From Aeromicrobium sp. (GTDB taxonomy: Bacteria; Actinomycetota; Actinomycetes; Propionibacteriales; Nocardioidaceae), in NCBI GenBank assembly GCA_014377785.1, contig JACMOZ010000038.1, positions 1-64,000 on the forward strand: a stretch of 64,000 bases of DNA. Direction: 5' to 3'. The position numbers and the translations under genes were made by a program. Numbering within the stretch: the stretch's first letter is position 1; the number at the start of each line of letters is the position of its first letter. Shown here in pieces: positions 9,612-21,785 of this stretch. Under the pieces are notes generated by a model. The model was not told the DNA's origin, made no database searches, and saw only the letters and a program-made list of their open reading frames with translations.

Positions 9612-11336
9612 TCAGAGGTATTGGCCCGTATTGGCAACCGTGTCGATCGAGCGACCGGCTTCGTTGCCGCTCTTGCCGGAGATGAGAGTGCGGATGAACA
9701 CTATGCGTTCGCCCTTCTTACCCGAAATGCGCGCCCAATCGTCGGGATTGGTTGTGTTGGGCAGGTCCTCGTTTTCCTTGAACTCGTCGAGGCAGGCCTG
9801 AAGCATGTGCTGAATGCGGATGCCCTTTTGTCCGGTGTCGAGAAGATCCTTGATGGCCATCTTTTTGGCGCGGTCGACGATGTTCTGGATCATGGCACCG
9901 GAATTGAAGTCCTTGAAATACAGGATTTCCTTGTCGCCGTTGGCATAAGTGACTTCGAGGAACTGGTTGTCTTCGGACTCGGTGTACATCCGCTCGACGG
10001 TGCGCTGGATCATGCCGTTGACGCACGCGGAACGATCACCCTTCCATTCGGCGAGGTCATCGGGGTGCAGCGGCAGGTTGGCGGTCAGGTATTTGCTGAA
10101 GATATCGCGTGCCGACTCGGCGTCGGGGCGTTCGATCTTGATCTTGACATCAAGCCGGCCGGGACGCAGAATCGCCGGATCGATCATGTCCTCACGGTTT
10201 GAAGCGCCGATCACCAACACGTTTTCGAGTCCTTCGACACCGTCGATTTCGCTCAGCAACTGCGGAACTATGGTGTTCTCCACATCCGAGGAGACACCCG
10301 AACCGCGGGTGCGGAACAACGAATCCATCTCGTCGAAGAACACGATGACCGGTGTGCCTTCGCTCGCCTTTTCGCGCGCCCGCTGGAATACCAACCGAAT
10401 GTGACGTTCGGTCTCACCGACGTATTTGTTGAGCAGTTCGGGCCCCTTGATGTTGAGGAAGTAGCTGCGGCCCTCCTCGCCTGTTCGCTCAGACACCTTT
10501 TTCGCCAGCGAGGCCGCTACGGCCTTGGCGATCAGGGTCTTGCCGCAACCTGGAGGGCCATAGAGCAGCACTCCCTTGGGCGGCTTGAGCTCGTGCTCGA
10601 TGAAGAGCTCGGGGTGCAGGTACGGCAGCTCCACCGCATCACGGATCGATTCGATCTGGCTCTTGAGTCCACCAATGCTGTCGTAGTCGATGTCGGGAAC
10701 TTCTTCGAGGACTAGGTCCTCGACCTCGCTCTTCGGGACCTTCTCGTAAACATAACCGGCGCGCGAATCGAGTAGAAGTGAGTCGCCTGTGCGTAGTTTG
10801 AGTCCCAAGAGCGAATCGGCGAGCCGGACGACCCGTTCTTCGTCGGCATTGCCCAACACGAGCGCGCGCTCGCCATCGGCAAGGATTTCTTTGAGCATCA
10901 CGACTTCGCCGATTTGCTCAAAATCGAGTGCCATGACGACATTCATCGCCTCGTTGAGGATAACTTCCTGACCTTTGCGCAGGGCATCCCTGTCGACGGT
11001 GGGACTGACGTTGACACGCAGTTTGCGACCACTGGTGAACACATCGATCGTCTCGTCGTCGTTGCGTTGCAGGAAGGTGCCGAAACCCGTCGGCGGTTGG
11101 GCCAGACGGTCGACTTCTTCCTTGAGCGTCACGATCTGATCGCGCGCCTCACGCAACGTTGCGCCGAGGCGCTCGTTCTGGGAATTGGTGGCCGACAATC
11201 GGCTCTCGAGATCGCTCAGGCGCGAGTCGGTCGAACCCTCGGTGCCCAAGCGGCGACGCAAGTGTTCGACCTCGGCTCGCAGATGGGCGACCTCTTGTTC
11301 GGATTCGCCTTTGCCAGTGTGCTCTTGTCCACTCAT
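9612..11336 (-). CDS. mpa: Proteasome-associated ATPase Mpa/ARC
   Basis: Coiled-coil N-terminus, OB domain, [22 protein letters not shown] Walker A, C-terminal GQYL proteasome-docking motif. Confidence 0.95.
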   Translation of the reverse strand: MSGQEHTGKGESEQEVAHLRAEVEHLRRRLGTEGSTDSRLSDLESRLSATNSQNERLGATLREARDQIVTLKEEVDRLAQPPTGFGTFLQRNDDETIDVFTSGRKLRVNVSPTVDRDALRKGQEVILNEAMNVVMALDFEQIGEVVMLKEILADGERALVLGNADEERVVRLADSLLGLKLRTGDSLLLDSRAGYVYEKVPKSEVEDLVLEEVPDIDYDSIGGLKSQIESIRDAVELPYLHPELFIEHELKPPKGVLLYGPPGCGKTLIAKAVAASLAKKVSERTGEEGRSYFLNIKGPELLNKYVGETERHIRLVFQRAREKASEGTPVIVFFDEMDSLFRTRGSGVSSDVENTIVPQLLSEIDGVEGLENVLVIGASNREDMIDPAILRPGRLDVKIKIERPDAESARDIFSKYLTANLPLHPDDLAEWKGDRSACVNGMIQRTVERMYTESEDNQFLEVTYANGDKEILYFKDFNSGAMIQNIVDRAKKMAIKDLLDTGQKGIRIQHMLQACLDEFKENEDLPNTTNPDDWARISGKKGERIVFIRTLISGKSGNEAGRSIDTVANTGQYL

Positions 11337-11423
11337 CGTGCACCTCCTGCCCTCTTGTTTTGACACTACACAGATCGGACAAGATACGCCGGATTTGTCG
11401 CAAGTAGGCGGAACTCGATTTGG

Positions 11424-12329
11424 TTAACTCTCCTCAAGGTCGTCGAGATCTTTGGGACGTGGCCCTTTGTAATCCGGCCCGTAGGCACCCGGCGCGGGCC
11501 GGCGCGACTTGGCCAGCGACTTCTGCCCCGGGGCCATCCGGCGTGCCGTGACCAGGAAGGCGGTGTGCCCGATCATCTGGTGTTCGGGCCGCACGGCGAG
11601 TCCTTCGAGGTGCCAATTGCGTTGGATCGTCTCCCACGACGTCGGTTCGGTGAACCCGCCGTTGGCCCGCAACGTCTCGACGAACAACGACAATTGCGTT
11701 GTCGTGGCGACATAGGCACAGATGACTCCTCCGGCGATCAGGCGTTCCTCAGCGAGCTCGACACACGTCCAGGGATCAACCATGTCCAGAATGAGGCGAT
11801 CGATGTCGGTCTCTTCAATGACTTCGCGTACGTCCCCAATCACCAGTTTCCAGGCCGGGTGTTCGCCGCCGATGAGTTGTTCGACATTGTGACGGGCGGT
11901 TTCGGCGAACTCTTCGCGGATCTCGTAAGAGGCCAGCATGCCTTCGGCGCCTACAGCCCGCAGCAAGTAGGCGGTGAGGCTGCCCGAACCGGCGCCGGCT
12001 TCGACAACGCGTGCGCCGGGGAAGATGTCCGCCATCGTGATGATCTGCGCCGCATCTTTGGGATAGATGATTGCCGCACCTCGCGGCATCGACACCACAT
12101 ATTCGTGCAGCAGCGGGCGGAACACTTGGTATTCGCCGCCCATTGAGGATTCGATCACTATGCCTTCGGGACGCCCGATCAGGTCGTTGTGAACAATTTG
12201 GCCCTTCTTGGTCGAGAACTCCTTGCCGGCCTCAAGCTGAAGATTGTGTTTGCGGCCTTTGGCGTCCATCAGCCGAACCCAGTCGCCTTCGGCCATGATG
12301 CCGCGGCGCACTCCGGACAATTCGGTCAT
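11424..12329 (-). CDS. trmI: tRNA (adenine-58-N1)-methyltransferase TrmI
   Basis: RVVEAGAGSGSLTAYLLRAVG ... LDMVDPW; typical neighbour of mpa. Confidence 0.9.
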   Translation of the reverse strand: MTELSGVRRGIMAEGDWVRLMDAKGRKHNLQLEAGKEFSTKKGQIVHNDLIGRPEGIVIESSMGGEYQVFRPLLHEYVVSMPRGAAIIYPKDAAQIITMADIFPGARVVEAGAGSGSLTAYLLRAVGAEGMLASYEIREEFAETARHNVEQLIGGEHPAWKLVIGDVREVIEETDIDRLILDMVDPWTCVELAEERLIAGGVICAYVATTTQLSLFVETLRANGGFTEPTSWETIQRNWHLEGLAVRPEHQMIGHTAFLVTARRMAPGQKSLAKSRRPAPGAYGPDYKGPRPKDLDDLEES

Positions 12330-13276
12330 GCGTTCCTGCCATCTCGGTAGGCCTCGTCGACGCGATCGGCTCGCAATTGTCCAAACGTGCTGCCGTCACT
12401 CTCGGTCAGTCGATAGACATCGGACGGGGAAACGGCCATGGCACGCAAAAGCGCAACTCCACTCAGATCGGCGAAAAGGGATGGTGCTTGCGCGGGCGGC
12501 TCGGTGCCGACGTCGGCAAGTTTGCGGGCGTGGAGGGAATTGAGTCGGGCGGTCCGGTCGGCTCCGTGCAAGGCCTGGCTGGCGCCGGTCCAAAGGAACC
12601 AGCCGATCAGCAGGCCGAGCGCGATGTCAACGGGTGTGGCAGATTCTTTGTTCTGCAGGTACCAGGCGACCGGCAACAACACGGCGAGGACAGCGAAGAT
12701 CCGTCCGGACCATCCAGCAGCCTTGATCCCGATCGACTCGCGGCCGGTGAGTCCCCACACGATGGCGCGAAAAACCCGACCGCCGTCCAGTGGCAGCGCC
12801 GGCACGAGGTTGATCGCACCGACCAGGATGTTGACCGCAGCGATCGCTTGCATCACCGTATGTGCGTTTCCCTCGGCCATCCCGGGGGCCACAAGCCAGG
12901 CGACCGCACCGATGGACAATGACGCGAGCGGACCGACGACCGACGTCCAGAACTCCTGGGCCGGCGTTCGGCTTTCGCCTTCGATCGCCGTTTCGCCGCC
13001 CAGCAGGTGAAGAGTCACCGACGCCACCGACATCCGATAACGGCGGGCGAGGATGACGTGAGCGATTTCGTGAACGAGCACCGATATATACAGCGCCACC
13101 ACGAACAGGGCGGCAAGGGCATAGGGGTTGGCCCCGGTTTGATTGTCGAATCGCGGGGCGAACAAATACACCAGCACGACCGCCATCAAAAGCAGTGAAG
13201 GCCTGATGAGGAGATCCACGCCGGCGATGCGGCCCAACCGAAGAGTCCCCGCTGGCGCTTTGTCTCGGCTGGTCAC
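12326..13276 (-). CDS. Site-2 protease family (M50) membrane metalloprotease
   Basis: SVLVHEIAHVILARRYRM (HExxH) and NLVPALPLDGGRVFRAI. Confidence 0.9.
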   Translation of the reverse strand: MTSRDKAPAGTLRLGRIAGVDLLIRPSLLLMAVVLVYLFAPRFDNQTGANPYALAALFVVALYISVLVHEIAHVILARRYRMSVASVTLHLLGGETAIEGESRTPAQEFWTSVVGPLASLSIGAVAWLVAPGMAEGNAHTVMQAIAAVNILVGAINLVPALPLDGGRVFRAIVWGLTGRESIGIKAAGWSGRIFAVLAVLLPVAWYLQNKESATPVDIALGLLIGWFLWTGASQALHGADRTARLNSLHARKLADVGTEPPAQAPSLFADLSGVALLRAMAVSPSDVYRLTESDGSTFGQLRADRVDEAYRDGRNA

Positions 13277-13345
13277 GAGGCCAACGCTATCGCCTCAATC
13301 AGCGAGAGACGTCAGCCTGTCAGTCCTAACGGCTAATGTGCCGGT

Positions 13346-14191
13346 ATGCCAACTGTTCAGGTCACCGGATCCCTCTCACCGAGTCGGGCGGGCGACTTCA
13401 TGACGTGTCCGCTGCTCTACAGGTTTCGCAGCATCGACAAGATTCCCGAAACGCCCAACCCCGTCATGGTGCGAGGAACTCTCGTCCACGCGGTGCTCGA
13501 GCGGCTCTTCGACGATCCGGCACCTCAACGTACTTTGGCTCATGCCGTTTCGATGGTTCCGGCCGAGTGGCAAAAGCTGTTAACCAAAAGTCCAGAACTG
13601 GCCGAACTCTTTGCTGCCGGCGCTGACTTCGATGGCAGCGTGGGCGTCGAAGCGGCACAGTCGGAAGAGGCAGAGTGGCTCGCGAGCTGCACGGCATTCC
13701 TTGACAACTATTTCCGGATGGAAGACCCGCAATATCTTGAACCCGAGGCTCGTGAGTTGTGGGTCAAACACGAACTCGACACCGGCTTGACGCTGCGAGG
13801 CATCGTCGACCGCATCGATGTTGCTCCCGACGGCCGGATCAGGGTCGTCGACTACAAGACCGGCAAGTCTCCCAACAGCCGCTTCGAGGACAAGGCGCTG
13901 TTTCAGATGAAGTTCTATGCGCTGGTCATCTGGCGCGAACGCGGAGTCATTCCTACGCTTCTCCAACTGATGTATCTCGGCGACGGCCGGTTTCTGCGTT
14001 ATGAACCGATCGAAGCCGACCTGCTGGCAACCGAGCGTAAATTGCAAGCGTTGTGGACGGCGATTGCTGCGGCGATGACGGCGCACGACTTCCCGCCGCG
14101 CAAGAATCCGCTCTGCAATTGGTGTGCGCATAAGGCGATTTGTCCCGAATGGGGTGGCACTCCCCCGCCGATGCCGGTCAATTCCCCATAA
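13346..14191 (+). CDS. RecB-family exonuclease (PD-(D/E)XK)
   Basis: LSPSRAGDFMTCPLLYRFRSIDKIPE ... RGTLVHAVLERLF ... GIVDRIDVAPDGRIRVVDYKTGK and C-terminal Cys cluster. Confidence 0.9.
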   Translation: MPTVQVTGSLSPSRAGDFMTCPLLYRFRSIDKIPETPNPVMVRGTLVHAVLERLFDDPAPQRTLAHAVSMVPAEWQKLLTKSPELAELFAAGADFDGSVGVEAAQSEEAEWLASCTAFLDNYFRMEDPQYLEPEARELWVKHELDTGLTLRGIVDRIDVAPDGRIRVVDYKTGKSPNSRFEDKALFQMKFYALVIWRERGVIPTLLQLMYLGDGRFLRYEPIEADLLATERKLQALWTAIAAAMTAHDFPPRKNPLCNWCAHKAICPEWGGTPPPMPVNSP

Positions 14192-14837
14192 GGGCTCTTA
14201 GACAGACCGGGGTCACTCCTTGGAGAGTTGACAAAAAGGTTCGGCGCGGAGCGTCGGGCACGTGGACGAAATTCGGCACCACAACGACTTGGCAGCCTGC
14301 CGCGTTCGCCGAATTGGCGCCCGTAGCAGAATCTTCGATCGCGAGGCAGTCTGCAGGATTCACGCCGAGCATCTCGGCGGCACGCAAGTAGGGCTCGGGA
14401 TGCGGCTTACCGTGAGTGACGGCGTCTCCGGTAACAACAGCGTTGAAAGGCAATTGGCCGGCAATCGGGTCGGCGATAGCCGCATAGGACATCGTCACCA
14501 GCGCCATCGGGACGCCTTCGCCATAGAATGCGGCGATCAGTTCGCGTGCTCCCGGTCGCCAGATGATCTCCTCGCGCAGTCGTCGTGCCAGTCGCTCCAC
14601 CAGATAATCGACGATCGCCGTGGGTGCCATGTCGATGTCGAGCCGTCGCTGGATGTAGATCCCCGATTCGAGCAAGGTGTTGCCGACCAGCTTCAGTCCG
14701 TCTTCCTGAGTCCACGTCTTGCCGTGCGCTTCGGCCAGTTCGTGCTCGGCGTCCAGCCACAAAGGTTCGGTGTCGACGAGGGTGCCATCGAGGTCCCAAA
14801 GGACCGCTGCGAGTGTTGTCGAGGAGTCTTTGGTCAC
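14178..14837 (-). CDS. HAD family hydrolase
   Basis: [17 protein letters not shown] ... [18 protein letters not shown]. Confidence 0.9.
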   Translation of the reverse strand: MTKDSSTTLAAVLWDLDGTLVDTEPLWLDAEHELAEAHGKTWTQEDGLKLVGNTLLESGIYIQRRLDIDMAPTAIVDYLVERLARRLREEIIWRPGARELIAAFYGEGVPMALVTMSYAAIADPIAGQLPFNAVVTGDAVTHGKPHPEPYLRAAEMLGVNPADCLAIEDSATGANSANAAGCQVVVVPNFVHVPDAPRRTFLSTLQGVTPVCLRALMGN

Positions 14838-15017
14838 CGCCCAAGCCTAAACCGACCGCGCTATGCCCAGGACGGCTGCAGGCCCGACCACGGAGTGAGA
14901 CACTGGTACCAAGGACCGAGATACGTGGGAGTTCGCAACGGAGCGCCCGGTACTCTCGTTGGGTCCCTTGACACGTGCCTAGCCGGGCCCGTCGAGACCA
15001 CAGCAGAGGAAATACCG

Positions 15018-18000
15018 TTGTCTGATTCGTCCTTCATCCGCCCAGACGCCACAGCAGAACTCACCACCGCGCTGGGAAATCGCATCCTGATCCTCGATGG
15101 GGCCATGGGCACGATGATCCAACGGCACAAGTTCACCGAGGCGCACTACCGCGGCGAACGCTTCAAGGACTGGCCGAGCGACGTCCAGGGCAACAACGAC
15201 CTGCTGACTCTGACCCAACCCGAGGTCATCAGCGGAATCCATCGCGAATACCTCGAAGCCGGCGCCGACCTGATCGAGACCAACACCTTCAACGCCCAGG
15301 TCATCTCCCTCGCCGACTACGGGATGGAAGAACTCGCCTACGAACTGAACTTCGAATCGGCACGACTTGCCCGCGCCGCCTGCGACGAGATGACGCAGGA
15401 GACCCCGGACAAGCCGCGTTATGTCGTCGGTGCCCTCGGACCGACCAACCGCACCGCTTCGATCTCGCCTGACGTCAACGATCCGGGCAAACGCAACGTC
15501 TCTTTTGACCAGCTTGTCGAGGCCTATCACCTGCAGGCCAGCGGACTCGTCGACGGTGGAGCCGACGTCCTGATGATCGAGACGATCTTCGACACGCTTA
15601 ACGCGAAGGCGGCGATCTTCGCCGTCGAGACCCTGTTCGAAGAACGCGAGCGCCGTTGGCCGGTCGTGATTTCGGGGACCATCACCGACGCTTCGGGACG
15701 GACCCTCTCCGGACAGGTCACCGAGGCGTTCTGGAACTCCGTACGCCACGCACAACCACTTCTGGTCGGACTGAACTGTGCCCTCGGCGCCAAGGAAATG
15801 CGACCATACGTCGCGGAACTCTCGCGGATCGCCGACTGTTTCATTTCGTGTTATCCCAACGCCGGTCTGCCCAACGCGTTCGGTGAGTATGACGAAACCC
15901 CCGATCAGACTGCCGCAATTGTCGGAGAATTCGCCGAGAGTGGACTGGTCAACCTGTTGGGCGGCTGTTGTGGCACCACCCCCGAGCACATCAGTGCCAT
16001 CGTCTCCAGTGTGAAAGGTTCGTCGCCGCGAGTCGTCCCCGAGATCGCACCCTCTTGCCGACTTTCCGGACTCGAACCGGTCAACATAACCGATGAGTCC
16101 CTGTTCGTGAATGTCGGCGAACGGACCAACATCACCGGTTCGGCACGATTCCGCAATCTCATCAAGGCCGGCGACTACTCGGCCGCATTGGCCGTCGCGC
16201 GCCAGCAGGTCGAGTCCGGCGCACAGGTCATCGACATCAACATGGACGAGGGCATGATCGACGGTCTCGCGGCCATGGATCGCTTCGCCAAACTTATAGC
16301 CACCGAGCCCGACATCTGCCGCGTTCCGCTGATGATCGACTCCTCCAAATGGGAAGTCATCGAAACGGCGTTGAAGTGCGTGCAGGGCAAGTCGATCGTC
16401 AACTCGATCTCGATGAAAGAGGGCGAGCAGAAGTTCAAGGATCAAGCCCGGTTGTGTCGCAAATACGGCGCCGCCGTTGTCGTCATGGCTTTCGACGAGG
16501 ACGGTCAGGCCGACAATCTCCAACGCCGCAAAGAAGTTTGCCAGCGGGCCTACACGATTCTCGTCGATGAGGTCGGTTTCCCGGCCGAGGACATCATCTT
16601 CGACCCGAACTGCTTCGCCCTCGCGACAGGCATCCAGGAACACGCCAACTACGGCGTCGACTTCATTGAGGCAACTCGCTGGATCAAGCAGAACCTCCCA
16701 GGCGCGCTCATCTCCGGCGGGGTTTCCAACGTCTCGTTCTCCTTCCGTGGCAACAACCCGGTGCGCGAGGCCATTCATGCTGTGTTCCTCTATCACGCCA
16801 TCAAGGCCGGAATGACGATGGGAATCGTCAACGCGGGTGCCCTCATCGTCTACGACCAGGTCGATCCCGAATTGCGGGAGCGGATCGAGGACGTCGTCCT
16901 CAACCGGCTCCCCGACATTCCCCAGGACGAGAAGGGTTCGGCCACCGAGCGACTCGTCGAGATAGCGGGCAAGTTCGCCGGAGATGGCAGCCAACCGGAG
17001 GTTGTCGACGAGGAGTGGCGATCGCTGCCCGTCGCCGAGCGCATCACCCACGCGCTGGTGAAGGGAATCGACGACTTCGCCGAAACCGACGCCGAAGAAC
17101 TCCGCAAAGAAATCAGCGAACGCGGCGGACGGCCGATCGAGGTTATCGAAGGCCCGCTGATGGCCGGCATGAACGTTGTCGGCGACTTGTTCGGCGATGG
17201 GAAAATGTTCCTCCCGCAAGTGGTGAAGTCGGCCCGTGTCATGAAAAAGGCTGTCGCCCACCTCATTCCGTTCATCGAGGCCGAAAAGCAACCCGGCGAC
17301 GCCGAGCGCAGCAACGGCAAGATCGTCATGGCGACGGTCAAGGGCGATGTGCACGACATTGGCAAGAACATCGTCGGGGTCGTCCTGCAGTGCAACAATT
17401 ACGACGTCGTCGACCTTGGAGTCATGGTCCCGGCCCAGAAAATTCTCGACGCGGCAAAGTCCGAAGGGGCCGACGTCATCGGCTTGTCGGGTCTGATCAC
17501 GCCTTCGCTCGATCAAATGGTCGACTTCGCCGCCGAGATGGAGCGACAGGGTTTCGATATCCCCCTTCTTATCGGCGGCGCGACCACCTCACGCGCCCAT
17601 ACCGCGGTCAAGGTGTCGCAGAAATATCACGGTCCCGTGATCTGGGTGAAAGACGCTTCTCGTTCGGTCCCCGTCGTCGCAGCACTGTTATCCGAGGAGC
17701 AACGGCCCAAACTTCTGGCCGAGGTCGAGGCCGACTATCAGGGGCTCCGCGAACGGCATGCGGCCAAGCAGGACAACCGCCCGATGCGCTCGTTGGAAGA
17801 AGCACGGACGAACCGCACACCAATCGACTGGACCGACTATCAGCCGCCGCGGCCCCGATTGCTCATGCAGCAAGCCAAAGACCTGTGCACGGGGGAAGCT
17901 TGCGATCATAAGGGGCAGGCGGCGACCCAATTCGTGAAGACGTTTACTGACTACCCCCTTGACGAGCTGCGCAAATACATTGACTGGCAGCCGTTTTTCA

Positions 18001-18839
18001 ACGCCTGGGAGATGAAGGGCAAGTTTCCCGACATCCTCAACAACCCGGCTTCGGGTGAGGCTGCCCGCAGATTGTGGGACGACGGCCAGCAGATGATGGA
18101 CCGCCTGATCGAAGAAAAGTGGATTCACGCGAATGGTGTGATCGGTTTCTTCCCGGCCAACATGGTGGGCGAAGACGACGTCGAGCTCTACACCGACGAA
18201 GAACGTACGGATGTGCTCGCGACGCTCCGCAACCTCCGCCAGCAAGGCGAACACCGTGAAGGCGTGCCGAATCGCTCGCTCGGTGACTTCGTGGCGCCCA
18301 AGGAAACGGGACTTCGCGATTATGTCGGAGGATTTGCCGTCACTGCGGGGCTGGGCAGCACCGAGAAAATCATGGAGTTCAAAAAGGACCTCGACGACTA
18401 CAGCGCCATCCTGCTCGAGTCCCTGGCCGATCGTCTCGCCGAGGCTTTCGCCGAGCGCCTGCACGAGCGGGTCCGCAAGGAATTTTGGGGCTATGTCCCC
18501 GATGAACAGCTCGACAACGAGTCATTGATCAGGGAGAAGTACGACGGCATCAGGCCCGCCCCAGGCTATCCGGCGTGTCCTGAGCACACCGAGAAGTCGA
18601 CGTTGTGGGATCTCCTCAACGTCACCGGGAACACCGGTATCGAACTCACCGAGAGCATGGCGATGTGGCCCGGCGCTGCGGTAAGCGGTTGGTATTACTC
18701 ACATCCGCAGTCGCAATACTTTGTCATCGGGCGCTTGGACAAGGACCAGATTCAGGACTATGCCGAACGCAAGGGTTGGACTCTGGCAGAGGCCGAGCGC
18801 TGGTTGTCGTCGAACCTCGCCTATGCGCCCGAAGACTGA
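15018..18839 (+). CDS. metH: Cobalamin-dependent methionine synthase MetH
   Basis: [66 protein letters not shown] (B12 motif), C-terminal activation domain; TTG start. Confidence 0.95.
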   Translation: MSDSSFIRPDATAELTTALGNRILILDGAMGTMIQRHKFTEAHYRGERFKDWPSDVQGNNDLLTLTQPEVISGIHREYLEAGADLIETNTFNAQVISLADYGMEELAYELNFESARLARAACDEMTQETPDKPRYVVGALGPTNRTASISPDVNDPGKRNVSFDQLVEAYHLQASGLVDGGADVLMIETIFDTLNAKAAIFAVETLFEERERRWPVVISGTITDASGRTLSGQVTEAFWNSVRHAQPLLVGLNCALGAKEMRPYVAELSRIADCFISCYPNAGLPNAFGEYDETPDQTAAIVGEFAESGLVNLLGGCCGTTPEHISAIVSSVKGSSPRVVPEIAPSCRLSGLEPVNITDESLFVNVGERTNITGSARFRNLIKAGDYSAALAVARQQVESGAQVIDINMDEGMIDGLAAMDRFAKLIATEPDICRVPLMIDSSKWEVIETALKCVQGKSIVNSISMKEGEQKFKDQARLCRKYGAAVVVMAFDEDGQADNLQRRKEVCQRAYTILVDEVGFPAEDIIFDPNCFALATGIQEHANYGVDFIEATRWIKQNLPGALISGGVSNVSFSFRGNNPVREAIHAVFLYHAIKAGMTMGIVNAGALIVYDQVDPELRERIEDVVLNRLPDIPQDEKGSATERLVEIAGKFAGDGSQPEVVDEEWRSLPVAERITHALVKGIDDFAETDAEELRKEISERGGRPIEVIEGPLMAGMNVVGDLFGDGKMFLPQVVKSARVMKKAVAHLIPFIEAEKQPGDAERSNGKIVMATVKGDVHDIGKNIVGVVLQCNNYDVVDLGVMVPAQKILDAAKSEGADVIGLSGLITPSLDQMVDFAAEMERQGFDIPLLIGGATTSRAHTAVKVSQKYHGPVIWVKDASRSVPVVAALLSEEQRPKLLAEVEADYQGLRERHAAKQDNRPMRSLEEARTNRTPIDWTDYQPPRPRLLMQQAKDLCTGEACDHKGQAATQFVKTFTDYPLDELRKYIDWQPFFNAWEMKGKFPDILNNPASGEAARRLWDDGQQMMDRLIEEKWIHANGVIGFFPANMVGEDDVELYTDEERTDVLATLRNLRQQGEHREGVPNRSLGDFVAPKETGLRDYVGGFAVTAGLGSTEKIMEFKKDLDDYSAILLESLADRLAEAFAERLHERVRKEFWGYVPDEQLDNESLIREKYDGIRPAPGYPACPEHTEKSTLWDLLNVTGNTGIELTESMAMWPGAAVSGWYYSHPQSQYFVIGRLDKDQIQDYAERKGWTLAEAERWLSSNLAYAPED

Positions 18840-18850
18840 ACTAGGCTTGA

Positions 18851-19708
18851 GTGGTGAACACGCAGCCCGAAGTGCCTGAATTGCGACAGCCGTGGATGAT
18901 CGCGGCGTTCGAAGGCTGGAACGACGCTGGGGACGCGGCCTCGGGAGTCGTCGACCATTTGCTGGAGGAGTGGGATGCGCAGATCCTCACCGAACTCGAC
19001 CCCGAGGATTATTACGACTTTCAGATGAATCGGCCGCACATCGGCTCGGACGAAGACGGTAACCGTTTCGTCCACTGGCCGAACACCGTCATTTATTACG
19101 CACGGCTCAAGGACTTCGATCGCGATGTCATTTTGGTGCGCGGTCTCGAACCGAATTTTCGCTGGCGGAAGTATTGCTCGACGATCATTGGTGTTGGTGA
19201 ACGCGCCGGCGTCACCGAACTGATTACTCTCGGTGCCTTGCTTGCCGACAGCCCGCACACGCGTCCGGTCCCGATCACGGGGTCGACGTCAGACCCCGCT
19301 CTGGGCGAACGCCTGAAGCTCGAGCCGTCACACTATGCGGGGCCGATCGGCGTCAATTCGGTACTGGCCCAAAATGCTGCCGCTTGCGATATCTCGACAT
19401 TGTCGCTGTGGGCGGCGGTGCCCCACTATCTGGCCGAGCCACCGTGCCCGAAGGCGACATTGGCCTTGTTGGGGCGGCTCGAGGACGCCATGGGCATACC
19501 GCTGCCGCAAGGAGTGTTGGTCGAGATGACAGAAGCCTGGCAGCGTGGCGCCGAAGACCTGACCGAAAAAGACGAAGAGATCGCCGAGTATGTACAGGCG
19601 CTTGAGAACGAACGCGACACGAGCGAATTGCCCGAGGCTTCTGGTGATGCGATTGCCCGGGAATTCGAGCGCTACTTGCGTCGCAGGTCAACCGACCCCG
19701 AGGTTTAG
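18851..19708 (+). CDS. PAC2 family protein
   Basis: PWMIAAFEGWNDAGDAASGVVDHLLEEWDA ... DYYDFQMNRP. Confidence 0.88.
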   Translation: MVNTQPEVPELRQPWMIAAFEGWNDAGDAASGVVDHLLEEWDAQILTELDPEDYYDFQMNRPHIGSDEDGNRFVHWPNTVIYYARLKDFDRDVILVRGLEPNFRWRKYCSTIIGVGERAGVTELITLGALLADSPHTRPVPITGSTSDPALGERLKLEPSHYAGPIGVNSVLAQNAAACDISTLSLWAAVPHYLAEPPCPKATLALLGRLEDAMGIPLPQGVLVEMTEAWQRGAEDLTEKDEEIAEYVQALENERDTSELPEASGDAIAREFERYLRRRSTDPEV

Positions 19709-19741
19709 GGCGTTGTCAGTAGTCGCTGTCAGAGTCGACTC

Positions 19742-20470
19742 ATGACCAATGCCGACACCACCCTCACCAAGGTCCGCAAGCTCCTCACGCTGGCCGAAAA
19801 CCCCGCCGCGACTCCGGCCGAAGCTGAGGCATTCACGGCCAAGGCCACCGAGTTGATGGCCAACTACGGCATCGACCAGGCGATGCTCGCCGGTCGGTCG
19901 CCTGAACGCAACGCCATTGGCGACAGGATCATTCGTTTCGCCGCGCCCTATGCCCGCGACAAGTGCTCCCTCGCCTCCGGCGTCGCCCATACGATGCGGT
20001 GCAAAGCGGTGGTCCTGAGAGGGGATCGGAGTCTCTCGGTGCATCTCTTCGGGCTGGAGTCGGACCTTGTCTGCGTGGAAATCCTCACGACAAGCCTGCT
20101 GATCCAGGGGACTCGTGAACTCGCCGGAACGCCGGTGCCTTGGGGCGAGCATGTAGCCGCCTATCGCCGGTCCTGGTGGGCCGGATTCAGCGCGGCAATT
20201 CGACTCAGACTTGCCGCGGCCGAGGCTGAGTCGATCCAGGCGGTTTCAGTGCGACAGTCGACTTCCGCAATGTCTGTCGCACTCGTTCTTGCAGATCGAT
20301 CCGATGAGGCAGAAGCTGCCATGAACACGGTCTATCCCCACCTGCAGAGTGCGGTTCGACGCCAACTCTCGGGGGGCGGATCGCGCGACGGCTACACCTC
20401 CGGCCAACGCGCGGACCTCGGCACTACGACAACCGTCGGTCAGCGGGAAAGGCGCGAGCTCACCGGTTGA
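19742..20470 (+). CDS. DUF2786 domain-containing protein
   Basis: LTKVRKLLTLAENPAATPAEAEAFTAKATELMANYGIDQAML. Confidence 0.88.
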   Translation: MTNADTTLTKVRKLLTLAENPAATPAEAEAFTAKATELMANYGIDQAMLAGRSPERNAIGDRIIRFAAPYARDKCSLASGVAHTMRCKAVVLRGDRSLSVHLFGLESDLVCVEILTTSLLIQGTRELAGTPVPWGEHVAAYRRSWWAGFSAAIRLRLAAAEAESIQAVSVRQSTSAMSVALVLADRSDEAEAAMNTVYPHLQSAVRRQLSGGGSRDGYTSGQRADLGTTTTVGQRERRELTG

Positions 20471-20491
20471 CAGCCTTCTCGGGTCCCGTTA

Positions 20492-21718
20492 CTAGAGTTT
20501 TATACCGAGGAGGGTGTTGAGGGCCGCTCGGGCCGTTTCGGCGGACTTCTCGTCCACGGTCGACTCATCGACAGCCCAGGAATCGATGATCTCGAGGGCC
20601 GTCGGCGCATCGAGGTCATCGGCCAATGCCTGGCGAAGGTCGGCGACAAGTTTCTTGCCCGATGGGCCGCTGGAGCGGCCAACTGCCTCACGCCACATTG
20701 CCAATCGCTTTTCGCCGCCGGCAATGTCGCTGTCGAACCATTCCCAGTCGCTGCGGTAATGATGAGCGAGCAACGACAAGCGGATCGCCATCGGATCGTG
20801 TTCGTCGGCGCGGAGTTTGGAGACGAGCACGAGGTTGCCCTTGGACTTCGACATCTTTTCGCCCTCGAATCCGACCATTCCGGCGTGGACATAGGCCTTG
20901 GCAAAGCGCTCGCCGGTGGCAACCTGTGCCTCGGAGGCAGACATCTCGTGATGCGGAAATATCAAGTCTGAGCCGCCGCCCTGCACGTCGATGCTGTTGC
21001 CCAGATAATGCAAAGCCATCGACGAACACTCGATGTGCCAACCGGGACGGCCGCGTCCGAGCTCGGTGTCCCACGCGGGTTCACCGGCGCGTTCGGCTTG
21101 CCAAACGAGGCAATCCAGCTGATGGCGCTTGCCTGGACGGTCGGGGTCGCCGCCGCGTTGGGGGAAGACTTCGGCCATCTGATCGGCGCTGAAACGGGAC
21201 ACCGAACCGAATGCCGGGTCGGCATGCACGTCGAAGTAGAGGTCATCGTCCACCGCATACACCGCACCGGCTTCCTGCAACTTCTGAACGAGGTCGACCA
21301 CGAGCCCGATGGCCTCGACCGCGCCGACGTAGTGATCGGGCGGCAGGATCTGCAACGCCGTCATGTCCTCGCGGAACAACTGCGTTTCGCGTTCTGCGAG
21401 TTCGATCCAGTCCATCCCCGTCGCATTGGCGCGTTCCAGTAATGGATCATCGACATCGGTGACATTTTGGGTGTAAAGCACGTCGATGCCGCGATCAAGC
21501 CAGGCGCGCTGCAGCAGATCGAACGCAAGATAAGTCGCCGCGTGACCCATGTGGGTCGCGTCGTACGGCGTGATCCCGCAGACATAAAGACGAGCCTGAC
21601 CGCGCGGATCGCTGACCTGGAGTTCATCGGACGAACTGTCGAAAATCTTAACTTTTTGGCCTGTGCCAAAGCCCAGTTCCTGAAGAGACGGAACCTCGGG
21701 GGCGGACCAACTTCGCAT
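20492..21718 (-). CDS. mshC: Cysteine--1-D-myo-inosityl 2-amino-2-deoxy-alpha-D-glucopyranoside ligase MshC
   Basis: [12 protein letters not shown] ... [28 protein letters not shown] ... [13 protein letters not shown] ... [14 protein letters not shown]. Confidence 0.94.
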   Translation of the reverse strand: MRSWSAPEVPSLQELGFGTGQKVKIFDSSSDELQVSDPRGQARLYVCGITPYDATHMGHAATYLAFDLLQRAWLDRGIDVLYTQNVTDVDDPLLERANATGMDWIELAERETQLFREDMTALQILPPDHYVGAVEAIGLVVDLVQKLQEAGAVYAVDDDLYFDVHADPAFGSVSRFSADQMAEVFPQRGGDPDRPGKRHQLDCLVWQAERAGEPAWDTELGRGRPGWHIECSSMALHYLGNSIDVQGGGSDLIFPHHEMSASEAQVATGERFAKAYVHAGMVGFEGEKMSKSKGNLVLVSKLRADEHDPMAIRLSLLAHHYRSDWEWFDSDIAGGEKRLAMWREAVGRSSGPSGKKLVADLRQALADDLDAPTALEIIDSWAVDESTVDEKSAETARAALNTLLGIKL

Positions 21719-21785
21719 AGCCAAGAGACTATCGGCTCGCTCCACACGGCCCGCCTACGGGCAACAGACATGGAGACGCTGCACA

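Noticed and set aside
14838-15017. Possible cobalamin or SAM/SAH riboswitch upstream of metH
   Set aside because: I could not find a B12 box or a convincing SAM/SAH riboswitch core in this leader by eye; an Infernal/Rfam scan would decide.
14979-17516. 845-aa minus-strand ORF
   Set aside because: Fully antisense to metH, which has clear family motifs; shadow ORF.
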